Source: JAVBMV01 sp031552145
GTDB taxonomy: Bacteria; Myxococcota; Myxococcia; Myxococcales; UBA5297
Length of the DNA stretch: 64,000 nucleotides
Direction: 5' to 3'
Assembly: GCA_031552145.1 (NCBI GenBank)
Contig: JAVBMV010000006.1
Coordinates: 62,001-126,000 of the forward strand
The notes beneath the pieces were generated by a model, which did no database searches, was not told the origin of the DNA, and saw nothing but the letters and a program-made list of their open reading frames with translations. Positions 8,791 to 19,011 of the stretch are shown in pieces. The position numbers were made by a program, and so were the translations under genes. Each line of letters starts with the position of its first letter. The first letter of the stretch is position 1.

Positions 8791-11700
8791 CAGAAATCCC
8801 ACCGAAGCTTGAGATCCAGGCCGAGGTCGCCAAAAGAGCGATAGTCGCTGTTCTCGCTCTCCCATTGTGCCTGCGCCGAGGCCCGGTCGTTGATCTTGTA
8901 CTCCATCTGGGCCCTTCGCCCGCGCCCGGTCAAGACCGGCTGCGAGAGCCGGACCTTGAGGCTGTCCGAGAGAATACGCGATTCGAACTGGGCCGTCGGC
9001 TCTACCTGCCCGCTCACCTCCGAATACTGCGTGGAGAGGCTGAAGCTGAGTTGCTTGAAGAGCTCCGATTTCGGGACAAACTGCTTCACCTGCCGGTTGA
9101 GTCCAGAGATGTTGAAGAGCGTCTCGCCGACAAGTCCCGCCCCCATGGCGGTCGAGCTGGCCCCGAGTCCGCCGTCGCGGCTGGTCATCCCGAGCGTCAT
9201 CAGGGTGACGATGTCGACTCTGGAGAGCGACGGCTCGCTGGTCAGATCGAGCTGCAGCGAGTCGAGAGGGCCATGGAGGTGAACCAGCACACGATAGTCC
9301 CTCACCTGCCCCTCGGCGCTCGCCTCCAGCTCCCCCCAGGCGCGGCTCTTCTCGGTCAACTCCAGCACCGCGCGCGTCACGAGCAGCTCGTTGCCGCGGA
9401 AATAGGCCGTGCCCTCTCCAGGGGCGCTGAGCGTCCCTGCCAGGCCGAGCCTGAGGTTGCTTCCTATCAGCCGTAGGTCTCCGCCCACTTGCAGCTTTAG
9501 GAAGTTGTTGTCGATCCGGGCGGGCTCCGCCAAGTGAAGCGCGATGTCGTAATGCAGCCGCTCCCGACCATCGCTGGCGGAGACGCTCTCGCCACCCCGA
9601 CTCAGCTCGCGCATGAGAGAGTCGGGATCGAGCTCGCGCGTGTAGCGGACATCGCTGAGCTTGAGATCGCCCGTGAGGCTCATCGCCTCCGGCTGCCCCG
9701 TGAGCTGAAGCTCACCGCTCCCCAGGCCCGAGAAACCTTCGGCGAGGCGCGCCGCGACATGCTCGAAGCTCATGGAGAGGTTCAGCTCCCGCGGGATCAG
9801 ATCGCTCATCGCGACCTCTCCCCGAAGCTGCGCGGCGCCGCCATTGACCTCGGCGGTCACCCCGTCGAGCCAGGCCCTCTCCTTCGAGAACTCCACGGCG
9901 CCGTGGAGTTCGCGCACCGAGGTGGGAAACGGCATCCGGGCCAGCTGGAAGCGCACCTCCTCCAGGTTCGCGCGCCCCACCAGCGTGGGGTTCTCGAAGC
10001 GCCCCACGAGGCTCGCAGAGAGCGAGAGCTCTCCCCCGACCTGATCCACGAAGTCGGTAAAGGCGCCGATGAGCCGCGCGTCGACGACTCCATCGATGGC
10101 GAGCTCCATGAGCTTCGCGCTGTTCCACCCTCCCGAGAGCGAAACATTGTTTCCGGTGGGCCCGCGTAAAGTCAGCGCGGAGAACTGCACCGCTGCCCCC
10201 TGGAAGGCTACCTCGATCGGCTCATCATTTCTGAGGCGGTAGCCGTCGAGCTCGAGGTTCAGGCGCGTCAGCTTCAGCGCGCCACGCGAGCGGTGCCACT
10301 CCGCCAGGTCCCCCTCTACCTCGAGCGTCCCCGTGAGCGCCCCGCGCGACGCCGGCAAGCCAGGAAGGAGCGCCAGGTAGTCGCCAAGTCGTTCCGTCTT
10401 TGCTTTGAGCTCCACATGAAAAGGCTGCGCGCCCTCGACGGCGAGATCGGCGTCCAGGTAGAGCGCGTTGCCCAGCTCGCCGCGCAGCGCGAGCGCGGCG
10501 TCCTCGCCCTCGAGCGACAGACTGCCATCGCCGAGCGCCACACCGAAGAACTCCAACCCCTTTACCTCCACGGCGCCCGTGGTCTCTGTCTTGCCACCGG
10601 CGCCCGAGATGGAGAGCATCGCGCTCACCTCGCCGCGCGCACCCAGCTGCGGCGCGTCGGGCAGGGCGAGCTCGCTCACCGTCAGGCGGGGAACCTCGAC
10701 CGCCAGCGTCAGTTCCCCATCGAGCGCAATGGTGCCACCCATTCGCACCGCGCCGGCCGGTCCCTCGAGCGAGAGCTCGTCGATGGAGAGGACGTGGCCC
10801 GGCAGCGAGCGAAAGCGGAAAGCGCCCGTCCCGAAGCGGCGCTCCCAGATCGTTACATCGGAGAGCGCGAGCTCGATAGTGGAGATGGGCTCGTCGAGCG
10901 CGCCTTCCACGGTCCCTCCTCCGCGCACGCGCCCATCCGCGCGCCCTCGCAGGAGGGCGAGCGACCAGTGCTCGTCGCCGACCATCTCGGCCAACTCCGC
11001 GAGGCGCCCCGACTCCATCGATGCCCGGGCGCGCACCTCCGGGCGCGACCCATTGAAGTCGAAGAGCGCGCTCCCGGCGAGCTTCGTCGCACCCTGCTGC
11101 GCCGCCACCGTGTCGAGCGAAATGCGCCCATCGCGAAAGCCGATCTGGGTGCTCGCCTTTCCAGCCTTGAGCTTGTGGAAACGGAACTGCTCGATAGAGG
11201 CGTTGCCCGCTATCTCGGGCGCGCTATAGGGGCCGCGCAGCGTGCCCGTCCCCGTCAGGCTTCCTTCCCATGGAATGCCGAGCAGGTGGCCCAGGTCGCT
11301 CAGCTCGAGTTTGTCGAAAGCGGCCTCGATAGAGAGCCCCTCGCGCGTGGTGAGATAGAGCGTCGCATCGGCGCGCAGGCGCGAGCGCGCCGAGCGGAGC
11401 AGCGCGGGTCCGAGGTGTACCCGCCTTCCATCGAAGTCGGTCTGGAGCTCGACGTCGAACGCGTCGAATTGCAGCAGTGCATGAGTCGGAGCTTGATCGA
11501 AGCCTCGCCCGTAGAGACGGAAGTCGCGCACCGTCACCGAGGCCGGGCCAGCCAGATGGAAGGGGTTCAAGGTCCCCGCGACGCTCACCGCCCCGCTCCC
11601 TGCGAAATCGACCCACGAATGCTCGAGCCCCATCTTGTGCAGGATCTGCCCAAAGCTCACGCGCTCCAGCTCTGCCTCGAGCACCAAGGGAAGGTCGCCG

Positions 11701-12734
11701 CGCAGGGAGAGCGCTCCCTTGGCCCGCACCAGCCCTCCATTCATAAAGGGTACGTCGAGCCGGTCGATGATGAGCCGCCTATCCGAGAGCTTCAGATCGA
11801 CGAAGAGCTCTCCAGGCGCAAAGGTGAGGACCGCAATCTGCGAGAGATCGAGCCATCCTTGAATAGATGGCGAGGCGAGTGGTCCCTCCACGCGCAGGGC
11901 GGCGCCGACGAAGCCGCTCAGCGGCTCGGGCAGCGCGGGGAAGGCCTTGCCCAGAAGGTCGAGGGGGAGCTTGGCCTCGGCATCGAGAGAGACGACCGGA
12001 TTGCAGGGCTGCCGCAGGGACCCTCTCGCCGCGAGCATCAAGTCTCCGACGGAGAGATCGATGGCGAGTGGTCTCAGGCCGCCGCGGTCGAGCTCCGCGC
12101 TGGCCGAGAGACGCGAGATGGGCACCGAGAGATTGCCCACCTTCACGAAGCCATCCGAGGTTGACAGGCGGACGGCGCGCGACGGGCCGCGCCGCGACAC
12201 CTCCAGGCCGATCCCTTCGAGCACGAGCGATTTTCCCTCTTCGAGCTCGAGGTCGACGCGCCCACCGGTCAGCTGCACGCTCTCGATCTCCAGCCGCTCG
12301 AGCTGCTCCACGACGCAGCGCTCTTCATCACCCTTGGCGGGAAGTTCGCCTGGCTCGGCGGTGTCCTTTGGCGGCGCCAGGCTTGCCGTGAGCACCGGGT
12401 TTTCAATCTCCACGCGCTCCACATGGAGCTCACCCCAAGCAAGCGGAAGAAGCCGCAGGCGAACGAGGAGACGCTCCGCGGCGACGCGATAGGCGCCCGC
12501 GCCGCCCTCTTCTCCGCTCGACTGCAGAGAGAGGCCCCAGAGCTCGACGCCAGCGAGAAAGGGCGCCAGTTCGCACCGCTCGACGCGCAGCGAGGCGCCG
12601 AGCTCCTTGGCGAGCGCGGAGCGCGCCAGCCCGCACGCGCCCTCGCCGATTGAATCCAACCTTGGCGCGAGCGCGAAGAGCACCACCAGTCCGGCGACAA
12701 TGAGCGCTGTCGTTCGCCTGAAGTGGTGCCTCAT
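8790..12734 (-). CDS. TamB-like translocation/assembly module protein (DUF490, AsmA-like)
   Basis: A 1314-residue protein with an N-terminal membrane anchor (TTALIVAGLVVLFALAP, about residues 8-25), followed by about 1100 residues of repetitive short beta-strands (LSLEGPAGAVRMGGTI and similar), typical of the long hydrophobic beta-groove of TamB/YhdP bridge proteins. The C-terminal DUF490 region includes YFRGNELLVTRAVLEL, DIVTLMTLGMTSRD and KVRLSQPVLTGRGRR, and ends in aromatic KLRWDF. The family spans the periplasm and is linked to phospholipid transport and to TamA-dependent assembly. It starts with ATG after GGAGAGG and is coupled to the downstream Omp85 gene by a TGATG overlap. Confidence 0.92.
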   Translation of the reverse strand: MRHHFRRTTALIVAGLVVLFALAPRLDSIGEGACGLARSALAKELGASLRVERCELAPFLAGVELWGLSLQSSGEEGGAGAYRVAAERLLVRLRLLPLAWGELHVERVEIENPVLTASLAPPKDTAEPGELPAKGDEERCVVEQLERLEIESVQLTGGRVDLELEEGKSLVLEGIGLEVSRRGPSRAVRLSTSDGFVKVGNLSVPISRLSASAELDRGGLRPLAIDLSVGDLMLAARGSLRQPCNPVVSLDAEAKLPLDLLGKAFPALPEPLSGFVGAALRVEGPLASPSIQGWLDLSQIAVLTFAPGELFVDLKLSDRRLIIDRLDVPFMNGGLVRAKGALSLRGDLPLVLEAELERVSFGQILHKMGLEHSWVDFAGSGAVSVAGTLNPFHLAGPASVTVRDFRLYGRGFDQAPTHALLQFDAFDVELQTDFDGRRVHLGPALLRSARSRLRADATLYLTTREGLSIEAAFDKLELSDLGHLLGIPWEGSLTGTGTLRGPYSAPEIAGNASIEQFRFHKLKAGKASTQIGFRDGRISLDTVAAQQGATKLAGSALFDFNGSRPEVRARASMESGRLAELAEMVGDEHWSLALLRGRADGRVRGGGTVEGALDEPISTIELALSDVTIWERRFGTGAFRFRSLPGHVLSIDELSLEGPAGAVRMGGTIALDGELTLAVEVPRLTVSELALPDAPQLGARGEVSAMLSISGAGGKTETTGAVEVKGLEFFGVALGDGSLSLEGEDAALALRGELGNALYLDADLAVEGAQPFHVELKAKTERLGDYLALLPGLPASRGALTGTLEVEGDLAEWHRSRGALKLTRLNLELDGYRLRNDEPIEVAFQGAAVQFSALTLRGPTGNNVSLSGGWNSAKLMELAIDGVVDARLIGAFTDFVDQVGGELSLSASLVGRFENPTLVGRANLEEVRFQLARMPFPTSVRELHGAVEFSKERAWLDGVTAEVNGGAAQLRGEVAMSDLIPRELNLSMSFEHVAARLAEGFSGLGSGELQLTGQPEAMSLTGDLKLSDVRYTRELDPDSLMRELSRGGESVSASDGRERLHYDIALHLAEPARIDNNFLKLQVGGDLRLIGSNLRLGLAGTLSAPGEGTAYFRGNELLVTRAVLELTEKSRAWGELEASAEGQVRDYRVLVHLHGPLDSLQLDLTSEPSLSRVDIVTLMTLGMTSRDGGLGASSTAMGAGLVGETLFNISGLNRQVKQFVPKSELFKQLSFSLSTQYSEVSGQVEPTAQFESRILSDSLKVRLSQPVLTGRGRRAQMEYKINDRASAQAQWESENSDYRSFGDLGLDLKLRWDF

Positions 12735-12821
12735 CCCTCTCCGTCACTTTCGATGGCGGCCCGAGAGCACCGGACAGGTGAAGGCGCGCCGCCGCCCAAA
12801 GAGCGAATTGCTTCGCTCCCA

Positions 12822-15761
12822 CTAATCGCCCGCGAGGCTCCTGAAGCCCGGCCGGGTGCTGGTCTCGAAAGCGGGCTTGGCGCCCGAACCCTGGATGCGG
12901 GCGATGGTCTCCTCGACATCCCGGTAGTCGGAATCGTGCTCGCTCACCGCGATGAGATGAGTCAGCGCCAGCGCGCTGTCGCCGGCGCGCTCGAGAGCCA
13001 AACCCAGCTCATAGCGCAGCGCCAGCGCGGCCTCCGCATCCACTGCCTCGCCCAACGCACGCTCGAAGGTTTCGACGGCCGCCGCGTGCTCGCCCTGCTC
13101 GGTGTAACAGAGCCCCAGCATGGAGAGCGACTCCACCTCTTTCGGCCTTCCTTGGGCGGCGGTCACCGCCTGCTTGAACTCGGCAATGGCGTCGCTGAGG
13201 AGCCCCATCTCCTTGTAGGCGATGCCCAGATCGTAGTGCGTATCGGCATCCTCCGGGCGCACCTGCTGTTCGACACCTCGCTTGAACTCATTGAAGACAT
13301 CGCTCGCCGAATAGCGGGTCGACTCGGGCGCGGGGGGCAGGAAATCCGCCAGGCTCTCGCTGGCGATCTCCGCCGCGAGATCGAAATATCCTTCGTTGAC
13401 GCCGCCTCCACTCTCCGCGGCCTCGATTCGCGCGAAGAGCTCCGCGGCGCGTCGCGAATCGGGGGCCGCCAGAAGCACCATCTGGAGGAGCTCTCTCGCC
13501 TCTTCGTACGCGCCGTTGGCGACCAAGATCTCGGCCTCGGCGAGCTCGTCGGCGCAATCCTCTTCTTCGTTCGCCTCTGCCTGCGGCGCCACGTCAATGC
13601 TGGGCGCCTGCTCCACTTGCCGCAGCTGGGTGCCCGTGATGGCGCGCTGAAGTCCGAGGCGCACCTGCGTGTTCCGAAGCTCGCCGATCGGGGCGAGCAT
13701 CTCTCCGGTGCGAACGCTGGAGGCGTCCAGGCCCGTTCTGGCGATCTCGTCCGCGATGGGGTCGAGGAGACAGCTGCTATCGAGGAGCGCCTCCTCGGGA
13801 AGCGAGACTTCTTTCTCTTCATCGTCCAACGCGGTCAGATCGGTGGGCGTCGCGGTGTGGTCTTCTTCCACCAGATCGCTGAATGAGTCGAGCAACGGGA
13901 TCGGAGTAAAGGCCTCCGAGGCCGCCACTTCTTCGCCTTGGGTCGGCAAGAACGACTCGCCCTCTAGCGCCTGTTCCTCCACAAACTCTTCATCCTGGTC
14001 GTCGCTCTCCAGATCGAAGACCTCTTCGTCCGATTCTTCGAAAAACTGGGAGTCGAGATGAGCCGCGACGCTCTCGAGAACCAAGGTAGGCGCGCGCTTG
14101 CTGGAGGTGCTGGGCCTCTCGACTACGAACTCGTCGGAGAGCCCGTCGTCGACCAGCTCCAATCCTTCGTCGGTGGAGTTGCCAATGGCCGAGAGCGCGA
14201 GTGCATCCGCATCCGCGTCCCTCTTTCTGACGCTGGCGCCGTGGGTCGAGCCTGGCGAGGGAACAGCGGGCCGTTCTGCCGACTCGAGCGCGAGGTGTTG
14301 CGCCGCGGCGTTCGGCTCGATGGGCGCGTGGAGCACCTGCCTGCCCCTGGATGCGCCATGCGAATCGCGTAGACCCTCGACCGGCTCGGAAATTACGGCG
14401 GACAGATCCTCGATCAGCCCCTGGTCGCCCTCCTCGATGAGCCCGTCGTCGTCGACGAGCGAGTCCTCACCAATCTCGATGATCTCGCCGGAGGCGCTCA
14501 CCATCCCTAGAAGGTCTCTGAGACTTTGGAGCTCGGGCGCCTCGGGGTTGGCTTGCTCCATCGCCCTGACATGGCCCTTGGCCCTGTCGATCTGGCCCGT
14601 CGCGAAGCAAATCCTCGCAGAACGGTCGAGCGCCTCGCAGGCCGCCCGCGCATTGCCGAGCGCCAGGAGCGGCGCCGCCGAGCGCTCATGCGCCTCCAGG
14701 CAATCCGGGTCGATGGCGAGCACCCGCTTCAGGTGCTCGACGGTCTTTTCGTGCAACCCATACTTTATGTAGATGTCCGTCTCGCTCAGCAGCTTCTGAA
14801 TGCGATCGTTCACCGTGAAGCCGGAGGCCGAGTCGGAGGAGGGTATCGCTTGCTCGCCGCGGGCGGGCGCAGATGTGGGGGGAGCGCCTTCCTGTGCCGC
14901 GGTGGGTGAGAGCCGCTGCGCTCGCCGCAGCGCCTCCCGCGCCTCTTGAATACTCCCCTTCTCTTCATAGGCCGCCGCGAGCTCTCTGAGCACCGCCGCC
15001 GAGCGGCTCTGTTGCCCCAGTTGTTCGAAGGCCTCCACCAACAGGTTCAGGGTGGCGGGCTCTTTGGGGTTCGCCTTGAAGCAGAGCTGCAGCTTCGTCA
15101 GCGCGCGCTTCGCATCGCGCTGCTCGAGGTACTTGCTGGCCAGCTCCCTCGCGAGCTCGTAATCGTCGGGCTTGAAGTGGGCGAGGCGCTCGACCACCCG
15201 CACATAGTCATCGGGCCGTTTCTGCTCCTTCAAGTAGTCGGCGGCCCTCTTCAGCTCCGAGATGGCCTCACCTGTCAGCCCCCGCTGCGCATAGAGCTCG
15301 GCCAGCTTTACCCGGCTCGCGACGTTGTCGGGCTCGAGCTCCACCATCTTGTAGAGGATGTCCATGCTGGCGCGCGCATCGCCCGCTGCCTCGTGGTGCG
15401 CGGCGGCCGCCTGATATTGAGAGAGCGCATCGCCGACCAGGCCTAGCTGCTTGTGCAGGTCACCTAGCTTCACCAGGACGTCGATCGCGCCGGGAGTGAG
15501 GTTCAGCACCTGCTTGTAGACAGCGACGGCCTTGTTGAAGAAGCCGTCCGAAGAGTAGCCCTCGGCCACTTGCCGGAAGGCGCGCGCGGCGAGCTCGACT
15601 TCGCCCTGCTTCTGGTGGAGTTCGCCCAACTTCTGCTGGATGCGCAGGTCGCCCGGGGCATGCTTCAGGATGGCCGTATACTCGCGGATGGCCTTATCGA
15701 AGTTCCCGCGTTGAACGAGCTTTGCCGCCGACTCGAGGGCCTTGTTCTTGTCGAATGCCAC
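12822..15761 (-). CDS. Large TPR-repeat protein with acidic low-complexity centre
   Basis: A 979-residue protein, apparently cytoplasmic (no signal peptide). The start is GTG (15761). Residues 1-280 hold tandem tetratricopeptide repeats (for example KAIREYTAILKHAPGDLRI and RASMDILYKMVELEPDNV) and more occur around 320-420. Residues about 430-700 are acidic, Glu/Asp/Ser-rich and probably disordered. TPRs return at 730-780 and near the C-terminus (DTHYDLGIAYKEMGLLSDAI). Such proteins scaffold complexes, often for motility, secretion or envelope work in deltaproteobacteria. It lies 87 nt upstream of the tamB-like gene on the same strand and may be co-transcribed. Specific function unknown. Confidence 0.85.
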   Translation of the reverse strand: MAFDKNKALESAAKLVQRGNFDKAIREYTAILKHAPGDLRIQQKLGELHQKQGEVELAARAFRQVAEGYSSDGFFNKAVAVYKQVLNLTPGAIDVLVKLGDLHKQLGLVGDALSQYQAAAAHHEAAGDARASMDILYKMVELEPDNVASRVKLAELYAQRGLTGEAISELKRAADYLKEQKRPDDYVRVVERLAHFKPDDYELARELASKYLEQRDAKRALTKLQLCFKANPKEPATLNLLVEAFEQLGQQSRSAAVLRELAAAYEEKGSIQEAREALRRAQRLSPTAAQEGAPPTSAPARGEQAIPSSDSASGFTVNDRIQKLLSETDIYIKYGLHEKTVEHLKRVLAIDPDCLEAHERSAAPLLALGNARAACEALDRSARICFATGQIDRAKGHVRAMEQANPEAPELQSLRDLLGMVSASGEIIEIGEDSLVDDDGLIEEGDQGLIEDLSAVISEPVEGLRDSHGASRGRQVLHAPIEPNAAAQHLALESAERPAVPSPGSTHGASVRKRDADADALALSAIGNSTDEGLELVDDGLSDEFVVERPSTSSKRAPTLVLESVAAHLDSQFFEESDEEVFDLESDDQDEEFVEEQALEGESFLPTQGEEVAASEAFTPIPLLDSFSDLVEEDHTATPTDLTALDDEEKEVSLPEEALLDSSCLLDPIADEIARTGLDASSVRTGEMLAPIGELRNTQVRLGLQRAITGTQLRQVEQAPSIDVAPQAEANEEEDCADELAEAEILVANGAYEEARELLQMVLLAAPDSRRAAELFARIEAAESGGGVNEGYFDLAAEIASESLADFLPPAPESTRYSASDVFNEFKRGVEQQVRPEDADTHYDLGIAYKEMGLLSDAIAEFKQAVTAAQGRPKEVESLSMLGLCYTEQGEHAAAVETFERALGEAVDAEAALALRYELGLALERAGDSALALTHLIAVSEHDSDYRDVEETIARIQGSGAKPAFETSTRPGFRSLAGD

Positions 15762-15976
15762 CTTGGACGACCACTCCCTCTCGAGCGAAGAGGCTCACTC
15801 GGCCACCGAATCGACGCGCGGGCTCTGCCCACGCTCTTCTGGCCCCAGCATGCGCCCTCCTGCTCTCTCGGAGGCGCCTTCGGACCGTACCGGTCAAGAA
15901 CTGGCACCGTCAAGAAAGCTTCCCGCTCATGACGGGAGAGGGGCCAACGGGAGCGGACGATGTCCGGTGGGAGGCG

Positions 15977-17134
15977 CTAGAGCCACTCGATACCCGCGGA
16001 GAGCGACCAGGCCGACCCCTTGCCAGCCCGAGCAGCGGAAGAGGCCTCTTTGGTCGCGATGGTCTCGATCTTCTCTGTCTGCGGACCCTTCGTAAAGCGC
16101 TTGAGGCGCTCCGCGTTCATGAACATCCCCAGCGCATAGGGCGAATAGCCTACCTCGAGGGAGAGGGGCATGTGCGACAGGGCAAAGAACTTGAGCCCCA
16201 GCGCGACGCGCCCCTCGACGAGCCAGCCCTGCTGCTCCACTCGCTCGGCCTTGCAGTCGAAGAGCCCCGGGATGGCGCCACACCAGGGCGGCGGCTGGTA
16301 GGTCTGCTCCGACCTTACATAGGAGCCCACGAAGCCGAGCATTCCGTAGGGCATCAGGCGCGCCGCCGGGATGAAGATGCCGAGGCCGAGTGGATAGTAA
16401 CCCACACCAATTGAGGTGTAGTTCTCGGAGAACCGCAGCGGAACGTCGAGCCTGGAGAAGAAACCATCGCCGCCGAAGTGCATCGTCGGCGTCAGCTCGA
16501 AGTTGCTGTTCGCCGCGATCGCGACCTCGTCGGTGGTCAGCGGCCGATCGATGAGCACGGGGCCACCCGCGGCGGCGTTCGCCTCGATAGCCCTGTTGGC
16601 AGGCTCGAGCAGCGTCTCATTCATGGCGCTCTCCACGAAGGGGGTGCCCGAGAGCGAGAACTTCCCGTAGGACTTCAGGCCAAAGCGGAGGCCGAGTCCA
16701 AAGCTTCCCATCTTCACCTCGCTCGCCGGCTCTGCCCCTTGCTTGACCTTCTCTTCTGGTCGCTTCGGTGCCGCCGTTAGCTCCGAACGGGAGGTGCCAT
16801 GCTTCGCGCCTTCTTGAGGCGGCGTCAGCTCGGGGCGCCTAGGCGCGTCGCTGACGGGAGCTGGAGTCTCGTTGGGGTTGGCTCCCGCTTGCTGATCCTG
16901 CGCGCTCTGGGGCGGGCGGCGTTTCTTCCTCTTCTTTCTCTTCAGTTGCGCCTCGCCCGCCTCTGGAGCGGCGGGCTCTACCCCCCCGCGCGTGGACTCC
17001 ACCAACCCTGGGCCCGTCGCTGCTCCCTTGGGGGGAGGCGGCGCCGGAGAAGCCTCACTCTGCGCATGGGCCCTCGGCGAGAGCGCGAGCGCCAAGGCGA
17101 CGGCCATTGCAACCATTCGGCTGAGATCGATCAT
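15977..17134 (-). CDS. Predicted outer-membrane barrel protein with Pro/Lys-rich linker
   Basis: A 385-residue exported protein of no family I recognise. A signal peptide (MVAMAVALALALSPRAHA) is followed by a Pro/Ala/Lys-rich, probably disordered stretch (about residues 25-140) containing KRKKRKKRR. From about residue 145 the chain turns into amphipathic strands (GSFGLGLRFGLKSYGKFSL, MHFGGDGFFSRLDVPLRF, GYYPLGLGIFI, LVEGRVALGLKFF) ending WSLSAGIEWL, which suggests an outer-membrane beta-barrel. Two Cys near residues 293 and 302 may pair in a loop. The ATG is preceded by GAGGAA. The basic linker is odd for a periplasmic segment and could bind peptidoglycan or lipopolysaccharide. Confidence 0.65.
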   Translation of the reverse strand: MIDLSRMVAMAVALALALSPRAHAQSEASPAPPPPKGAATGPGLVESTRGGVEPAAPEAGEAQLKRKKRKKRRPPQSAQDQQAGANPNETPAPVSDAPRRPELTPPQEGAKHGTSRSELTAAPKRPEEKVKQGAEPASEVKMGSFGLGLRFGLKSYGKFSLSGTPFVESAMNETLLEPANRAIEANAAAGGPVLIDRPLTTDEVAIAANSNFELTPTMHFGGDGFFSRLDVPLRFSENYTSIGVGYYPLGLGIFIPAARLMPYGMLGFVGSYVRSEQTYQPPPWCGAIPGLFDCKAERVEQQGWLVEGRVALGLKFFALSHMPLSLEVGYSPYALGMFMNAERLKRFTKGPQTEKIETIATKEASSAARAGKGSAWSLSAGIEWL

Positions 17135-17218
17135 GTCTGCGTTCCTCGCGTTTTAAGCCTCTCTATCAGATTGGCCTTGAATCGTGCTGCATCCAATGCG
17201 CCATTTGTCCGGCACGGT

Positions 17219-17247
17219 TTGACAGCGCGCCCACTACCATCCATCGT
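17219..17247 (+). promoter_or_regulatory. Candidate sigma70-like promoter
   Basis: A perfect TTGACA (17219-17224), a 17-nt spacer and CATCGT (three of six matches to TATAAT). The predicted start point falls about 3 nt before the ATG at 17257. Because no Shine-Dalgarno sequence is visible there, the transcript could be leaderless. Confidence 0.35.
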
Positions 17248-17256
17248 CCCTGCCCG

Positions 17257-19011
17257 ATGCCTTCGCCCGCACGACCCCCAAACGCCCCATCTCGCTGGCC
17301 ACTGCTCCTCGCGGCGCTGGCACTCCTCTCTTTCTTTCCCTATCTGCCCCAGCTGCGCAGCCCAAATGAACTCTGCAGACTCCACCAGAGCCGCGCGATT
17401 GTCGATGACCATTCAATTGCGATCAACGCCGTGCTGGAGCGGGAAGGATGGGTGGGCGACCTCTCCTGCGTCGCCACCGCGCGCGGCGAGGGAGGAGAGG
17501 TGCTGGCGAGGCGCGACTGCCCCTCCGCCGACCGCGACCCCTCTTTTCCCAGGCCCTTCGAGCGCCGCTACTACTCCAGCAAAGCCCCCCTGCTCTCCTT
17601 CGCCGCGGCCCCCCTCTATGCACTGCTCAAGGTGCTCTATGGCGGCGCGCATGTTCCCGAGTTGGCGCTCGTGCTCGTGGCGCGCCTCTTTATCACGATC
17701 CTCCCCACGCTCCTCTTACTAGTCCTCCTGCGCCGCTTCCTGCGCGACGCCCTCGCCACCCACGGAGATGAGGGCACCGAAGGGGCGGGCGGCATCCCAC
17801 GCGAACGGGCGATCGACGCCCTGACGCTGCTCTACGCGCTCGGCACGCTCGCCTTCAGTTATTCGGAGCTCTTCATGAGCCATCAGAGCAGCGCCGTGCT
17901 GCTCTTCCTCGCGTTCTACGCCGCCTTCCGCGCCGGCCGAAGAGAGTGGCCGCGCTGGGGCTACCCTCTCGCGGGGCTCTTCGCCGGTCTGACCGTCGCT
18001 TGCGAATATACGGCGGCTCTCGGGCTCATCCCCATCGCGTTCTATGCGCTCATGACCGCACCGGGCGGCGCCAGAGGCAAGGTGCGCGCCACCGCGCAGG
18101 CCTTGGCGGGCGTTGCACCTATCGCCCTCGCGCTCGCGCTCTACCATCAGGCCGCCTTCGGCGCTCCGCTCGACTCGGGCTACAAATATCTGAACGACGC
18201 GGGCTATCAGGGGTGGCATCAAGGAGGTTTTCTGGGGGTGCGCCTTCCCACCCTGCGCGCCTTCACACTCTCGCTCTTCTCCCCTTTGCGCGGCCTCTTC
18301 GTGCTCTCCCCCTTTCTGGCGCTCGCGCTCTGCGGCTTCGCGCCGGCCAATCTGCGGCGCGGCGCCAGAGCGCGCGGCGAGCTCCTCCTCTGCTTCGCGG
18401 TCCTCGCGCTCTATCTCTATTTCACCAGCAGCTTCACCTATGACTCGTGGGGCTGGACCACGGGGCCGCGCCATCTGACACCGCTCATCCCTTTCTTGAT
18501 GTTGCCCGCGCTGCTCTTCCTGACGCGAAGCCCCCTCTCCAGGACCGCTCCACTCGCAGGACTCGCGGCGGGACTGGCCCTCGCCTCAATCGCGGTCACC
18601 AGCGTGATGACTTGGGTCGATTACATTCCCGACGGGCTCCACAATGGCCTCTTCGAGCTGGCGCTGCCGCTCGCGCTCAAAGGCTATCTGCCCCACTCGC
18701 CGCTCTCGCTCTTGGGAGTCGCCAACCCTTGGGCGGCGCTCCCCGGGCTCCTGGCCATCGCGGCGGCGCTGCTCTATTGCGCCGTGCTGCTGCGCCCGGC
18801 ACGAAAGAGCGCGCTCTATGCGCTCTGCACGGCGGCGACCCTCGCGCTCTTTGTGGGCAGCCTCTCTCTCGCGAGGCCGCGCGGCGAGGCGCGGGCACGC
18901 GGCGAGCGCACCCTGCGCTTCATGGAAGAGCACTATCTTCCCCGGCCCGGCGAAGCCTCGCCAGGGCTCAGGGGAAGCGACTCGAGAGATGAGACGAGAG
19001 GACGGAGATGA
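17257..19011 (+). CDS. GT-C-like polytopic membrane glycosyltransferase
   Basis: A 584-residue integral membrane protein with roughly ten to twelve hydrophobic helices, beginning WPLLLAALALLSFFPYL. The first extracytoplasmic loop has acidic IVDDHSIAINAV, the position where GT-C enzymes carry their catalytic Asp. TM helices alternate with short basic loops, and a DSWGWTTGPRHL segment resembles the substrate loop of related PMT/ArnT-like proteins. These use polyprenyl-phosphate sugars at the periplasmic face. No Shine-Dalgarno precedes the ATG. The stop overlaps the next gene's start (ATGA), so the two are coupled. The substrate cannot be assigned. Confidence 0.7.
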   Translation: MPSPARPPNAPSRWPLLLAALALLSFFPYLPQLRSPNELCRLHQSRAIVDDHSIAINAVLEREGWVGDLSCVATARGEGGEVLARRDCPSADRDPSFPRPFERRYYSSKAPLLSFAAAPLYALLKVLYGGAHVPELALVLVARLFITILPTLLLLVLLRRFLRDALATHGDEGTEGAGGIPRERAIDALTLLYALGTLAFSYSELFMSHQSSAVLLFLAFYAAFRAGRREWPRWGYPLAGLFAGLTVACEYTAALGLIPIAFYALMTAPGGARGKVRATAQALAGVAPIALALALYHQAAFGAPLDSGYKYLNDAGYQGWHQGGFLGVRLPTLRAFTLSLFSPLRGLFVLSPFLALALCGFAPANLRRGARARGELLLCFAVLALYLYFTSSFTYDSWGWTTGPRHLTPLIPFLMLPALLFLTRSPLSRTAPLAGLAAGLALASIAVTSVMTWVDYIPDGLHNGLFELALPLALKGYLPHSPLSLLGVANPWAALPGLLAIAAALLYCAVLLRPARKSALYALCTAATLALFVGSLSLARPRGEARARGERTLRFMEEHYLPRPGEASPGLRGSDSRDETRGRR

